Assembly: GCA_016793885.1 (NCBI GenBank)
Contig: JAEUHE010000002.1
Location: 1-64,000 of the forward strand
Direction: 5' to 3'
Origin: Verrucomicrobiales bacterium
GTDB lineage: Bacteria > Verrucomicrobiota > Verrucomicrobiia > Limisphaerales > UBA11320
DNA length: 64,000 nucleotides
How positions within the stretch are numbered: position 1 is the stretch's first letter; each line of letters begins with the position of its first letter. Below the pieces are notes generated by a model that had not been told where the DNA came from, searched no databases, and saw only the letters and a list, made by a program, of their open reading frames with translations. Positions 1-8,001 of this stretch are shown here, in pieces. The translations under genes were made by a program, and so were the position numbers.

Positions 1-75
1 GGTTCCTTGAGTCGGGTGATGCAAATCTCCGAAGCCGGTGGCATCGCTGCGCGATGCTCCGTACTTTTAACAGTT

Positions 76-97
76 CCGGGGGTGCGAGCACCCCCGG
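76..97. terminator. GC-rich hairpin, possible terminator
   Basis: A 10-base arm (76-85) is the reverse complement of 88-97 with a 2-base loop, giving a very stable hairpin. It lies about 140 bases past the stop of the minus-strand beta-helix gene. No clear T tract follows on either strand, so a role as an intrinsic terminator is only suggested. The rest of 1-236 shows no gene. Confidence 0.35.
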
Positions 98-236
98 CTA
101 GATCTCTTTGAACCCGGCGGGTTCGGGCCCTGCCGGCAAAGTGTGAAACGCTGACATCGCCCAGCTTGTTTCGTGCGCATTTTTGGAGGTAAATCTGAGA
201 GATTTCTGCCGCTTTGCCTCCCCGGCGGATCTGGGC

Positions 237-2321
237 TCAGCGCACTCGCTCCAAACGACGCCGCGCTGCATCATGGCGCAGACCGATTTGATCAAAGGGA
301 ATGGGACGGAAACCTAACTTCCAGGCCGGCGAATTCTTGGGAAGCCGAAAACCATCGGCGGCCGCGGCAACCTGCGAGCCATCAGAGCTTACGAAGTTGT
401 CACGAACCTCAAACGATTCCTGCTTGGCATGCCAACCCGCTTCAAACCACTTTCCGACACACACGTTCCTGACCAGCGAGTTACCTTCAGCTGGCACTCC
501 GACGAACGCCTCGCGATCAATGACCGCCCTGCCCGGCGCTCCGTAGTACGCGTCCAGCGTCTTCATGCCCGGATAGCGCTCGCGGTAAAGCTCCAATGGA
601 ACGGCCGCGAGTTGCTGTCGCATATAGTCGTTAACCATGTTCCGCCACACTGGGGTTCGATCCATGCCGCGGGCATCAGCGCGGACGGCGGGATCGCAGT
701 CGACGAAAAGATTGTTCTCCACCCGATGATCGCGTCCGCCGCCAATGAACATGGCCCAATGGACTTTATAGAACACATTGCCGTACACCTCCGTGCCGCT
801 CACACAATCGTCCATATAGACACCCATCGATCCCATTCCAACTCCGCCGGTCTCATGAATGTAGTTGTGACGAATGCGATTACCTCGATAGGAGTAGTCG
901 CGTCCGGTGTAGATCGCGCCGACGTCGCCGGTTTCCTGGGCGATGTGGTGGATGTCATTGAACTCGATCAGGTGATCATTGCCGGTGAAGAGGATCGCGC
1001 AGTGGGGATGATCGTGGATCAGGTTGTGCGACACCCGGTGCCCTACCCCGTTCAGCAAGACTGCCGGCACGTAGCACTTCGACCAGCGACCCTGCCTTTG
1101 GAAGTGGCAGTTCTCGACGAAATGTCCCGCAGGGGAGAGCGTTTGCCGGTCTCCGCCACCGAGCGACACCCCGCCATCGCCGGTGTCGAAGATGTCGCAT
1201 CCCACCACTCCATGGTCAGTCCCGCCACTCACGCTAACGCCCAGGTTGCCCAGATTTCGGAGCAGACAGCTTTCAATGCGATTACTCTTCCCAGCCTTGA
1301 TCTCAACGCCACTGCCACGAGTCGCCTCGATAGTCAGCCCCCGCGCGGTAACGAACTCAACCTCAGTCAGGCGGATCACGGGTTGATCCATCAAGGAGAG
1401 AATCGTCTGCCCGGAAACGATCGGGGCCGGCGGCCAAAAATAGAGCGAGCCGCTCGCATCATCCAAAAACCATTCACCGGGTTGGTCCAGTTCTTCCAGC
1501 ACGTTCAGAAAATGGAACCGCTGGCTGGCGCGAAAGCCGTAGAGTCCGTGAGGGGGCGCGGTTTGAATCAGGCGTCGATCGAGGTCCAGCCTGGAGACGC
1601 GCTCATAGGAGTTGGCCCAATCCCAAGCCCAGTAGCCATGCACCCACACATGACTCGTGTCACGCCAACGGCGCGGCCGATCGCCCGAATACAAAAACCC
1701 ACCCGGAAGCTCTCCGATATTGCCGCCATGATCATCGTTCTTGCCGCTCTCTGTGGGGAAACCTGCGATTTTTTCCCAGGTCCCTTCGTTCGGCCAACGA
1801 GCCAAAACCATCGGTCGTTGCTTGAAAAACAGCTCGCAGTGGGAGGGAGTCGTGGAACGGGCAAACCCACGCGACTTCATCTCACCAAAGCGGGTGATGC
1901 CGAGCGTTCGCAGATTCAGCTGGAGGACCTGCCCGCGCGCCGAGGGGTCCAGGCGATCCAGGATTGCCTCATCTCGCAGAGTTTCGAAGCCAGTCAGGAC
2001 CTGCCCGCCCAGCAAGCGGACCCTCTCATTTCGGTAGGCGCTCCAGACCACGGGAGCAGACACGGTTCCTGAATCGGCCTTGGTCAATTCGAGGGCATTG
2101 GTGCGTCGATAGTCGCCGCCGCGCAGCCAGACGGTCACGTTGCCTGGGCCGCTTTTGCGCGCTCGCACCGCGTCGCGCGCGCGCTCCAGGGTGGCAAACG
2201 GTTTCTCCTTCGTTCCTGGGTGAGTGTCCAGGCCTTGGGGCGCCACAAAAAAATCAGCCCTCAACGCGAGAGGACTGGTTATCAGCAGCGCGCTGATGAA
2301 GAGCAATCTTCGGATGTTCAT
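237..2321 (-). CDS. Secreted right-handed parallel beta-helix protein
   Basis: A 694-residue protein with an N-terminal signal peptide (MNIRRLLFISALLITSPLALRA). It is followed by the stretch FFVAPQGLDTHPGTKEKPF and then ARDAVRA, typical of the entry strand of secreted parallel beta-helix carbohydrate-active proteins. The middle (about residues 330-550) is rich in short N/G/H turns such as HNLIHDH, NDIHHI and HNYIHETGGVG, the pattern of pectate-lyase-like coils. The ATG at 2321 was chosen because the frame runs open another 62 codons upstream without signal-peptide character. Known relatives act on plant or algal polysaccharides (beta-helix lyases and glycosidases). The exact substrate cannot be read here. 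It stands alone, divergent from the operon at 2727. Confidence 0.8.
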   Translation of the reverse strand: MNIRRLLFISALLITSPLALRADFFVAPQGLDTHPGTKEKPFATLERARDAVRARKSGPGNVTVWLRGGDYRRTNALELTKADSGTVSAPVVWSAYRNERVRLLGGQVLTGFETLRDEAILDRLDPSARGQVLQLNLRTLGITRFGEMKSRGFARSTTPSHCELFFKQRPMVLARWPNEGTWEKIAGFPTESGKNDDHGGNIGELPGGFLYSGDRPRRWRDTSHVWVHGYWAWDWANSYERVSRLDLDRRLIQTAPPHGLYGFRASQRFHFLNVLEELDQPGEWFLDDASGSLYFWPPAPIVSGQTILSLMDQPVIRLTEVEFVTARGLTIEATRGSGVEIKAGKSNRIESCLLRNLGNLGVSVSGGTDHGVVGCDIFDTGDGGVSLGGGDRQTLSPAGHFVENCHFQRQGRWSKCYVPAVLLNGVGHRVSHNLIHDHPHCAILFTGNDHLIEFNDIHHIAQETGDVGAIYTGRDYSYRGNRIRHNYIHETGGVGMGSMGVYMDDCVSGTEVYGNVFYKVHWAMFIGGGRDHRVENNLFVDCDPAVRADARGMDRTPVWRNMVNDYMRQQLAAVPLELYRERYPGMKTLDAYYGAPGRAVIDREAFVGVPAEGNSLVRNVCVGKWFEAGWHAKQESFEVRDNFVSSDGSQVAAAADGFRLPKNSPAWKLGFRPIPFDQIGLRHDAARRRLERVR

Positions 2322-2726
2322 GGTGAGTGCAACCGGTGAAGAGCAGAGTGTGGTTAACTGGCAAGAAGTGCAAGGCGCCTTCGTCTCTCTGAGTGCCCGA
2401 TCCGGCAGGATCTTCTCCCCTTCAGGCATCGCGTCCTTTGCGTCCTTCGCGTTCCAACACGTCGGCCGTCCCCGTCGGAATGGTCCAGAGGGGCCGGCAC
2501 GGCCCACGCTACCATTGTAAAGTCGGCCGTGTCGGACGAGTCCCCGCCCCGCGTGCGCAGTGGGTGTCCGATTTCGGGGGCGACCCTATACGCCCATAGT
2601 CGTATGGCGCCTAGACATCCACTCAGGCTAGGCTCAACCCATGTCGTACGAGACGTCTAGAAACAGGGTTGGACTGCCAACCTCTCCGTCCCCGGAAATC
2701 GGTAGCGAATTCCTGGCAGGCGTGCC
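2322..2726. other. Intergenic region between divergent genes
   Basis: About 400 bases between the beta-helix gene (-) and the operon at 2727 (+), expected to hold both promoters. I could not assign -35/-10 boxes. 2431-2451 holds a short internal direct repeat (GCGTCCTTTGCGTCCTTCGC). It resembles dispersed intergenic repeats that encode runs of A-K-D when read on the minus strand; that likeness is from memory and not tested. Confidence 0.35.
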
Positions 2727-3632
2727 GTGCAGAACTCCCATCCGATGAGACCATCGCTCTATCGGGCAACCCTCGCCTTCCCATCGCTTGTCCCCGAACG
2801 TGGACTCCTGAACCAAGGATCCCTGTCGGAAACTCCCGCTGCGCAAGCATCTAGACCTGAGTTTGAGACCAAGCCAGCCTCCGTGCGTTTCGCTCTGCTG
2901 GCGCTGGCGAACACGGATGACTCTCTCAACCAAGAACATCCGATCAATGCCAAACTGCGCAGCCAGGGTGCCGGCACAGTGCCTATGGTCATTGCCACCG
3001 ACGAGATGGAGAAGTTCGCCATTGTGGTGGCGCGCTCGGTGTCTGCCCAGTTCCGCGTGCCATTCGGATGGCATGTGATCGACAATGGCGAGCAGGTGCG
3101 CGTATTCGAACCGGAAGAGAGAGTTCAGATCCGAATGCAGCGCAAGTCTCGAGAAGGCCGGGATAACTCGGCGATTTTCGATCAAATCGAGACCGAAATT
3201 CGAGCCAACTCGGCGTCTCTTCAAAGCGTTCGGATCCAGGAAGGTAGAATTGATGTGCTCGGGCTGAGAAGACTCACTCGCGGAGATCACGCGCTCGAGC
3301 AGTATCATCTCTTGACTCCGATGCAGCAGAAGCACGCCGTGCTCCACGCCTGCGTGACCACGGTACCAGCTCGCAACACGTCCGCCCTCAACCTCGCCGA
3401 ACTCATCCTGAAAAGCTTGGACTTCAAGAGCTTCAACGGCGGGGAGGCGTCTCCTGGCGCCGGGAGCCGGTTACCCTCGCCGAAGGCGCATCGCAAAGGC
3501 ATGGTGCGAGCACTTCAAGCCAAGGGTTCGGTGGACCTGGCACGGAACGAAGCGGCCGAGAGAGAAGCTCGATCTGATCGTTCTCACGACTCAGCAGCCA
3601 CCTTCACGTCTTCCGGAGCCACAAGTCTATGA
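2727..3632 (+). CDS. Hypothetical protein, PsbP/DUF1795-like
   Basis: Up to 301 residues from a GTG at 2727 (ATG at 2745 is an alternative; the true start may lie further in). Residues about 45-235 look like a folded domain: a hydrophobic strand FALLALAN, then VPFGWHVIDNGEQVRVFEPE and IQIRM-like strands. This order, with a GW-V-D-G turn, recalls the PsbP-like/DUF1795 fold, but the match is from pattern only. The C-terminal 60 residues are basic and low in complexity. The stop overlaps the next start by 4 bases (ATGA at 3629-3632), which supports translation in this frame over the antisense frame at 2634-3347. No function can be given. Confidence 0.55.
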   Translation: MQNSHPMRPSLYRATLAFPSLVPERGLLNQGSLSETPAAQASRPEFETKPASVRFALLALANTDDSLNQEHPINAKLRSQGAGTVPMVIATDEMEKFAIVVARSVSAQFRVPFGWHVIDNGEQVRVFEPEERVQIRMQRKSREGRDNSAIFDQIETEIRANSASLQSVRIQEGRIDVLGLRRLTRGDHALEQYHLLTPMQQKHAVLHACVTTVPARNTSALNLAELILKSLDFKSFNGGEASPGAGSRLPSPKAHRKGMVRALQAKGSVDLARNEAAEREARSDRSHDSAATFTSSGATSL

Positions 3633-4570
3633 TCAAAGTCCTCTTCTGGCTGTTGGTGGCCATTGACGCCATTGTTCTGGTGATCTTCGGACTCTTGGGA
3701 CTCGCCGCCGCAGGGCCATCGCGCACGAACCCCATTGCCGCGCTGATGATCCCCTTCTTTATCCCCGGAGCAATCCTCTTGGGCGCGGTCTGGCTTTTTC
3801 TCAGCGTCCAGGCCCCTGGAGCTCGCGTTCTTGCCCTGCTGATTGCGGCGTCGCCCCTCCTCTTCGTAGTCGGCAGCCAAGTCGCGGGGCGGTGGCAACT
3901 TAAGGGGTTCCGCGACGCGTCCGGAAACATCCGGCAGTTCCGTTCCGAAAGTTTGCGTGCCATCGAGACGGCGATTCTGGCCAACGATGCCGGCGCCGTA
4001 GCGACGGCCGCACGCGGGGCAGCCGAGCTCAACACGCCCGGATTGTCGGGAGCAACTGCGCTGGTCCTGGCGTTCCGCCAACTCCGCAAGTCGCCTGGTG
4101 AGCTCGACGTGATCCGCGCTCTGATTGCGGCCGGGGCCGACCCCAACGTGAGCAAGGTCGAGCTCCCTCTCCAGGTGGCGATCGGCGAGAGCCGAGCTTC
4201 AGGGCCGGAGCCGGTGCGGCTCCTGCTCGAAGCGGGAGCGAAGCCCAATCAACGCTCCGAAGGAGGAGGCCCGGTCTTCTTCTTCGCGGGCGGCGCGGGA
4301 ATAGATGTGGGCATCCTGGAGCTTCTGCTTAAACATGGAGCGGACGTCCGGTTGAAGGACGCCCAGGGCCGCAGCGCCGTGGTAACTGCGGCTATCGTCG
4401 GCAACTGGCCGGTTTTGGAGCTGCTCCTTCAGCGAGGGGCGCCATGGCAGGACCAGAAGGGGACTGGTGGATTACCCTTCCTCAACTTCATAGAAGTAGA
4501 GGCAAACAAGGTCCCGCCACAGACCGCCAGCACGAATGGACTGGCGAGGGTGATGGCGCTGCTACGTTAG
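3629..4570 (+). CDS. Membrane-anchored ankyrin-repeat protein
   Basis: A 313-residue protein. Residues 1-28, about 37-60 and 66-82 are hydrophobic and should form two or three membrane helices. Residues about 165-300 carry roughly four ankyrin repeats with the usual LI-AGADPN, LLLEAGAKPN, LLLKHGADV and LLLQRGAPW ends. Ankyrin repeats bind proteins, so this is likely a membrane-tethered interaction module facing the cytoplasm. It overlaps the upstream gene by 4 bases (ATGA), and its TAG stop shares its last base with the next GTG start. The three genes therefore look translationally coupled. Confidence 0.8.
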   Translation: MIKVLFWLLVAIDAIVLVIFGLLGLAAAGPSRTNPIAALMIPFFIPGAILLGAVWLFLSVQAPGARVLALLIAASPLLFVVGSQVAGRWQLKGFRDASGNIRQFRSESLRAIETAILANDAGAVATAARGAAELNTPGLSGATALVLAFRQLRKSPGELDVIRALIAAGADPNVSKVELPLQVAIGESRASGPEPVRLLLEAGAKPNQRSEGGGPVFFFAGGAGIDVGILELLLKHGADVRLKDAQGRSAVVTAAIVGNWPVLELLLQRGAPWQDQKGTGGLPFLNFIEVEANKVPPQTASTNGLARVMALLR

Positions 4571-5754
4571 TGAAAATGACCCTAGAGCAACAAGAGCAAC
4601 TCAAGCAGTTCCCCCTGCCCTTGCGACGCCTGGTTGAAGCCGAGCTCGCGATAGGAAATCTCATTCTCGAGATCGGCCACAGCCACCCCGCCCCGCCGGC
4701 GGGGGCGTTTGTCAAACTTGCCAACAAAATCTCCACCCATCCCCGCACCTCGGCGAACGGTCTGGATTTTTACGAGCGGAACCATTCGGGCTACTCCGGT
4801 GAGTTCACGAATTCTCAGCGGTTTTACTTCGTCCTCGAGCCGCCAAATCCGCCACCCGAGGAGCCGGACATGGATACCCTCCGAAAAGCGCTCGAGCCGA
4901 AAACATCCCTCTCCGAGAACTCAGGTAACGCCGCTGAAGTCCCTGAAAAACGGTCGGGAGGCAGCCTATCAACATCCAGCTCCCCGAGGAGGGCTTCTCG
5001 CCATGGCACGTTCTCTGACCTCGTCTCCAAAAAGTCTTCCACGAGAGCGACGCCCCTTTCTCTGGCAGAGGAGCCTGGAAAACTCGTTTACCACCTGCAC
5101 TTCCGCGATCCGCGCCCTCCGCACGAAATCCAGCACGCATTGGAACGCAGTCTCATGACGCTGTTCAGCGGAAGCCTGGAGAACCACCGGCTGTTTTACT
5201 GTGCGGACGCCAAGGCCGATGGTTGTCACTACCTATTTAAACTCGATTTTTTGGCGGCATTGCCGAAGGAGAACTGCTACCTCCTTCGGACGGAGGTTTC
5301 CCGGAAAGTCGAAATGGCTACGGATCCTGAGTCCATGAAGCGCCAGTCGGCGAGCTGGCTAGACGTCTGGACACGCGAGCTGACTCCGGCTGCGCCTCCC
5401 AAACGGATCCCAGAGCCGACGGAGCATTACCAGGCCCTGTGCCAGAGTGCTTTGACAGCCGAAGCGCACCTGACCTCCGTCCCTGCGATTCAAGGGGCCA
5501 TCATCGAAGGGCTTCGGCGCGGCGGCCGCTTTACAACCTCCCATAAAGAGGGCACCACTAACATCTACTGGCGGATTGACCGCTATATCCGCTGCGACGA
5601 GGGCGATTATTCCGATATCCACGCCTACACCGACGAGTCGGAATTCCTGACCATGTTGCGCCGCTTCACCGACTTCCAAGTGACGCGTCGCAGCCAGGGC
5701 TTGGAGCGGCCGGAGTTTGACACCTGGAAACTCATCCTAAGGCTCCTGCGCTAG
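4570..5754 (+). CDS. Hypothetical protein, third gene of ankyrin operon
   Basis: A 394-residue protein if it starts at the GTG at 4570, which overlaps the preceding stop by one base. ATG 4576 ([19 protein letters not shown]) is nearly as good. I do not recognise the family. No signal peptide or membrane segment is visible, so it is probably cytoplasmic. It has an N-terminal globular part (residues 1-100), a Ser/Pro/Thr-rich linker (about 110-175), and a longer second globular part with several conserved-looking aromatic blocks such as [19 protein letters not shown] and RFYF/RLFY strands. The reading frame continues open upstream to 4444, but that part is the shadow of the ankyrin gene. Confidence 0.65.
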   Translation: MKMTLEQQEQLKQFPLPLRRLVEAELAIGNLILEIGHSHPAPPAGAFVKLANKISTHPRTSANGLDFYERNHSGYSGEFTNSQRFYFVLEPPNPPPEEPDMDTLRKALEPKTSLSENSGNAAEVPEKRSGGSLSTSSSPRRASRHGTFSDLVSKKSSTRATPLSLAEEPGKLVYHLHFRDPRPPHEIQHALERSLMTLFSGSLENHRLFYCADAKADGCHYLFKLDFLAALPKENCYLLRTEVSRKVEMATDPESMKRQSASWLDVWTRELTPAAPPKRIPEPTEHYQALCQSALTAEAHLTSVPAIQGAIIEGLRRGGRFTTSHKEGTTNIYWRIDRYIRCDEGDYSDIHAYTDESEFLTMLRRFTDFQVTRRSQGLERPEFDTWKLILRLLR

Positions 5755-5755
5755 C

Positions 5756-5772
5756 ACCCCTTCGAAAGGGGT
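5756..5772 (+). terminator. Short hairpin after the ankyrin operon
   Basis: ACCCCTT and AAGGGGT flank a 3-base loop one base after the TAG stop at 5752-5754. The 7-bp stem is placed where a terminator would sit, but there is no following T tract, so termination is only likely. Confidence 0.4.
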
Positions 5773-5933
5773 TCACAAGAACAGCAACGTCCGCGCACCG
5801 CCTCTTGCCAGTCCTTCCTCAGACCCGTGGGATCCGCATCCTTCGTGGGCAATACGTCTGTCTTCGCTTCCGCACACTTTTTCCTTGTGTGTCACTGTTC
5901 GCGAACCATTCTGAGGCAGCCTTTAGAACCACC

Positions 5934-7229
5934 ATGCCTGAAGTCTCGACACCGGCCTGCGGTAGACTCAATCGCCGCGAGTTCATCCAACGATCCGGCG
6001 CTGCTCTGGTGGCGTCGGGTCTGACTGCCTCGAGCGCGGCTGCCGAGGTCGCTGCATCTCGGCCACCTCTCCGCCCCAAGACAGTCGCCGCCGTCGTCAC
6101 GGCCTATCAGTTCGGACTGCACGCCGATGTCCTCGTGGGGAAAATCCTCGAAGGCTGGAAGCAGGATGGTGGGCCCGGCCCGGCCCTGCGCCTGGCGTCC
6201 TTGTATGTGGATCAGTTTCCCGAAGGAGATCTGGCGCGTCCCATGGCAGCCAAGCACCAGGTACCCATTTTCACATCGATCGAGGATGCCCTCACGCTGG
6301 GACAGCATCGAATCGCGGTGGATGGAGTCATCAGCATCGGCGAACATGGCGAATACCCTTGGAATGCGAAGCAGCAACACCTCTATCCCCGACGACGGTT
6401 TTTCGACGCCATAGCCGCCACTTTCGAAAAGTTCCGGAAAGTTGTGCCGGTCTTCAACGACAAACACTTAGGCCCGGAGTGGCAAGATGCCCTGTGGATG
6501 TATCGGCGTGCGAAGGCGCTGAAGATTCCGTTCATGGCGGGATCCTCGATGACGGTTGGATTCCGCGTGCCCGACCAGAACCTCCCGATGGGTTCTAGAC
6601 TCGAGGCGGTCGTTGGCATCGGATATTCCGGTTTGGACATCTATGGGAGCCACGCGCTGGAGCTGCTCCAATCGGTGGTCGAACGTCGGCGTGGCGCGGA
6701 AACGGGGGTCGCCTGGGTGCAATGCCTTCAGGGGGAGGCGCTGTGGCAGCACTTCGATTCCAAGGACTTTCGTCGGGACTTGTTCGATGCCGCCTTGGCG
6801 ATCACTCCCCATGCGGCTGATACCGATGTTCGACGCTGCGCCGAAGCCACCTTGTTTCGGTTCCAATATCGTGATGGGCTGCCGGCGGCGGTGTTAATGC
6901 TGCCCGGGTTTGCACAAGGCACCGCAGTGGCGACACGCGTTCGAGGTCAGACTCAGCCGTTCGTCATCCGTTTTGACGAGCGCACCCAGCCCCGACATCC
7001 TCATTTCGCCTACCTGCTGAAGGGAATCGAACGGATGATCCATACGGGCCGACCCCAGTATCCCGTGGAGCGAACCCTACTCACCACCGGCATTCTCGAC
7101 CGTGCGCTGACGTCGCGGCTCGAAGGACAGACACGCCGAGCGACGCCCGAGCTTGCCATCAAGTATCGGCCGGTGGACTACCCACACGCCCCCAACCCCG
7201 CATTGGATTCAGATCCGCGGGTGACTTAG
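5934..7229 (+). CDS. Tat-exported protein, oxidoreductase-like, function unknown
   Basis: A 431-residue protein. The ATG at 5934 was chosen because it is followed by a twin-arginine signal ([18 protein letters not shown]) and an alanine-rich cleavage region; the frame is open upstream but without family-like sequence. The mature part begins with a hydrophobic strand ([24 protein letters not shown]) and later has strands such as [16 protein letters not shown] and [13 protein letters not shown]. This suggests an alpha/beta Rossmann-like fold, as in secreted Gfo/Idh/MocA-type relatives of PVC bacteria, but no clean GxGxxG motif is visible. I therefore leave the activity open. The start is preceded by AGAACCACC rather than a Shine-Dalgarno sequence. 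Confidence 0.65.
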   Translation: MPEVSTPACGRLNRREFIQRSGAALVASGLTASSAAAEVAASRPPLRPKTVAAVVTAYQFGLHADVLVGKILEGWKQDGGPGPALRLASLYVDQFPEGDLARPMAAKHQVPIFTSIEDALTLGQHRIAVDGVISIGEHGEYPWNAKQQHLYPRRRFFDAIAATFEKFRKVVPVFNDKHLGPEWQDALWMYRRAKALKIPFMAGSSMTVGFRVPDQNLPMGSRLEAVVGIGYSGLDIYGSHALELLQSVVERRRGAETGVAWVQCLQGEALWQHFDSKDFRRDLFDAALAITPHAADTDVRRCAEATLFRFQYRDGLPAAVLMLPGFAQGTAVATRVRGQTQPFVIRFDERTQPRHPHFAYLLKGIERMIHTGRPQYPVERTLLTTGILDRALTSRLEGQTRRATPELAIKYRPVDYPHAPNPALDSDPRVT

Positions 7230-7325
7230 CCCTCGAACCCTCGTTACAGTCGTCCATGCTGATCCCAGAGGCCACGCTAGACGAGAACCCAAGACCCCCG
7301 GAGTGAAGCGCTGTTCAAACCGCTG

Positions 7326-7505
7326 TCAATTGCGCTGCTGCTGCCAACCGCCACCGAGCGCCTTGTAAAGTTGAACGATGGCGACCAACTCGCCCACCCG
7401 CGCTTGCACATGCGCGCGTTGAGTCGGATAAAGTTCCTGCTGTGCCTGCAGGACTTCGTAATAACTCGAACGGCCGCCGACGTAACGTTGGGTACCTAAA
7501 GAGCT
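7326..7505 (-). pseudogene. C-terminal remnant of an RND-efflux outer-membrane protein (NodT/TolC family)
   Basis: Read on the minus strand, 59 codons plus TGA give TQRYVGGRSSYYEVLQAQQ, then an ELYPTQRAHVQARVGELVAI stretch and VQLYKALGGGW at the end. This is the well-known C-terminal end of NodT/OprM-type outer-membrane efflux factors. No start codon or upstream part of the gene exists, because the frame runs directly into the 3' end of dps, whose stop overlaps its first codon. The rest of the roughly 470-residue protein is missing. It is best read as a relic of a deletion or recombination that joined dps to the tail of an efflux gene. It is not expected to be functional. Confidence 0.8.
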
Positions 7506-7999
7506 CAGTCCCGCGACTGCACATGCGCTTCGACCATCCAGAGCAACTTATCCACGCCGCGCGAAATCCCGGTGAACAAATCGGCCGTGTCCGCATCCCC
7601 AGCTTTGGAGGCGGTCTCGGTGGCGGCGCGAACGGCTGCGCCAACTGTGGCCAACCCGCGCGACAACGCCTCGATGTGCGCTTTACCAGAGATAGCGTTG
7701 ACCGGATACATGGGGAGTCGCGAGTGGGTCGCAATGATCTGAACCGTTCCCCGCGCGGAGCCCCCTAACGCCACGGCACGTTCCGCGATATCATCGCTGA
7801 ATTTCTCAACCTCCTCCGCGATCTGGTCGAAAAGTTCGTGCAACGCGATGAAGTGCGGGCCTTTCACATTCCAGTGCGCTTGCTTGCTTTGCAGACCGAA
7901 GTCCAGCACGTCGGCTAGATTCTGGTTGAGCAAATCAATCATCTCGCGGCGAATCATCTCGCTTAGATCATTCCTGGTCGGGTGGAGCTTCGATTTCAT
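7505..7999 (-). CDS. dps: Dps ferritin-like DNA-protection protein
   Basis: A 164-residue protein, the usual Dps length. It stores iron and uses peroxide to oxidise Fe(II), protecting DNA in stationary phase or oxidative stress; it normally forms a dodecamer in the cytoplasm. The ferroxidase signature is visible: AHWNVKG (His42), LHELFD (His54, Asp58) and EEVEKF (Glu62), followed by DDIAERAVALGG. The ATG at 7999 (MKSKLHPTRND) lies two bases after the stop of the upstream amidohydrolase gene, which suggests coupling. The 3' end abuts a remnant of an efflux gene. It is the last intact member of the minus-strand accessory cluster. Confidence 0.93.
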   Translation of the reverse strand: MKSKLHPTRNDLSEMIRREMIDLLNQNLADVLDFGLQSKQAHWNVKGPHFIALHELFDQIAEEVEKFSDDIAERAVALGGSARGTVQIIATHSRLPMYPVNAISGKAHIEALSRGLATVGAAVRAATETASKAGDADTADLFTGISRGVDKLLWMVEAHVQSRD

Positions 8000-8001
8000 A
8001 A

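Noticed and set aside
429-2072. 547-codon open frame on the + strand
   Set aside because: It is antisense to the beta-helix gene, whose minus-strand protein has a signal peptide and family motifs; the + product has no recognisable features.
2634-3347. 237-codon open frame on the - strand
   Set aside because: Antisense to 2727-3632, which has a domain-like sequence and a 4-base overlap with the next gene.
7315-7734. 139-codon frame on the - strand
   Set aside because: Wrong frame for both dps and the efflux remnant; product is an Arg/Pro-rich shadow.
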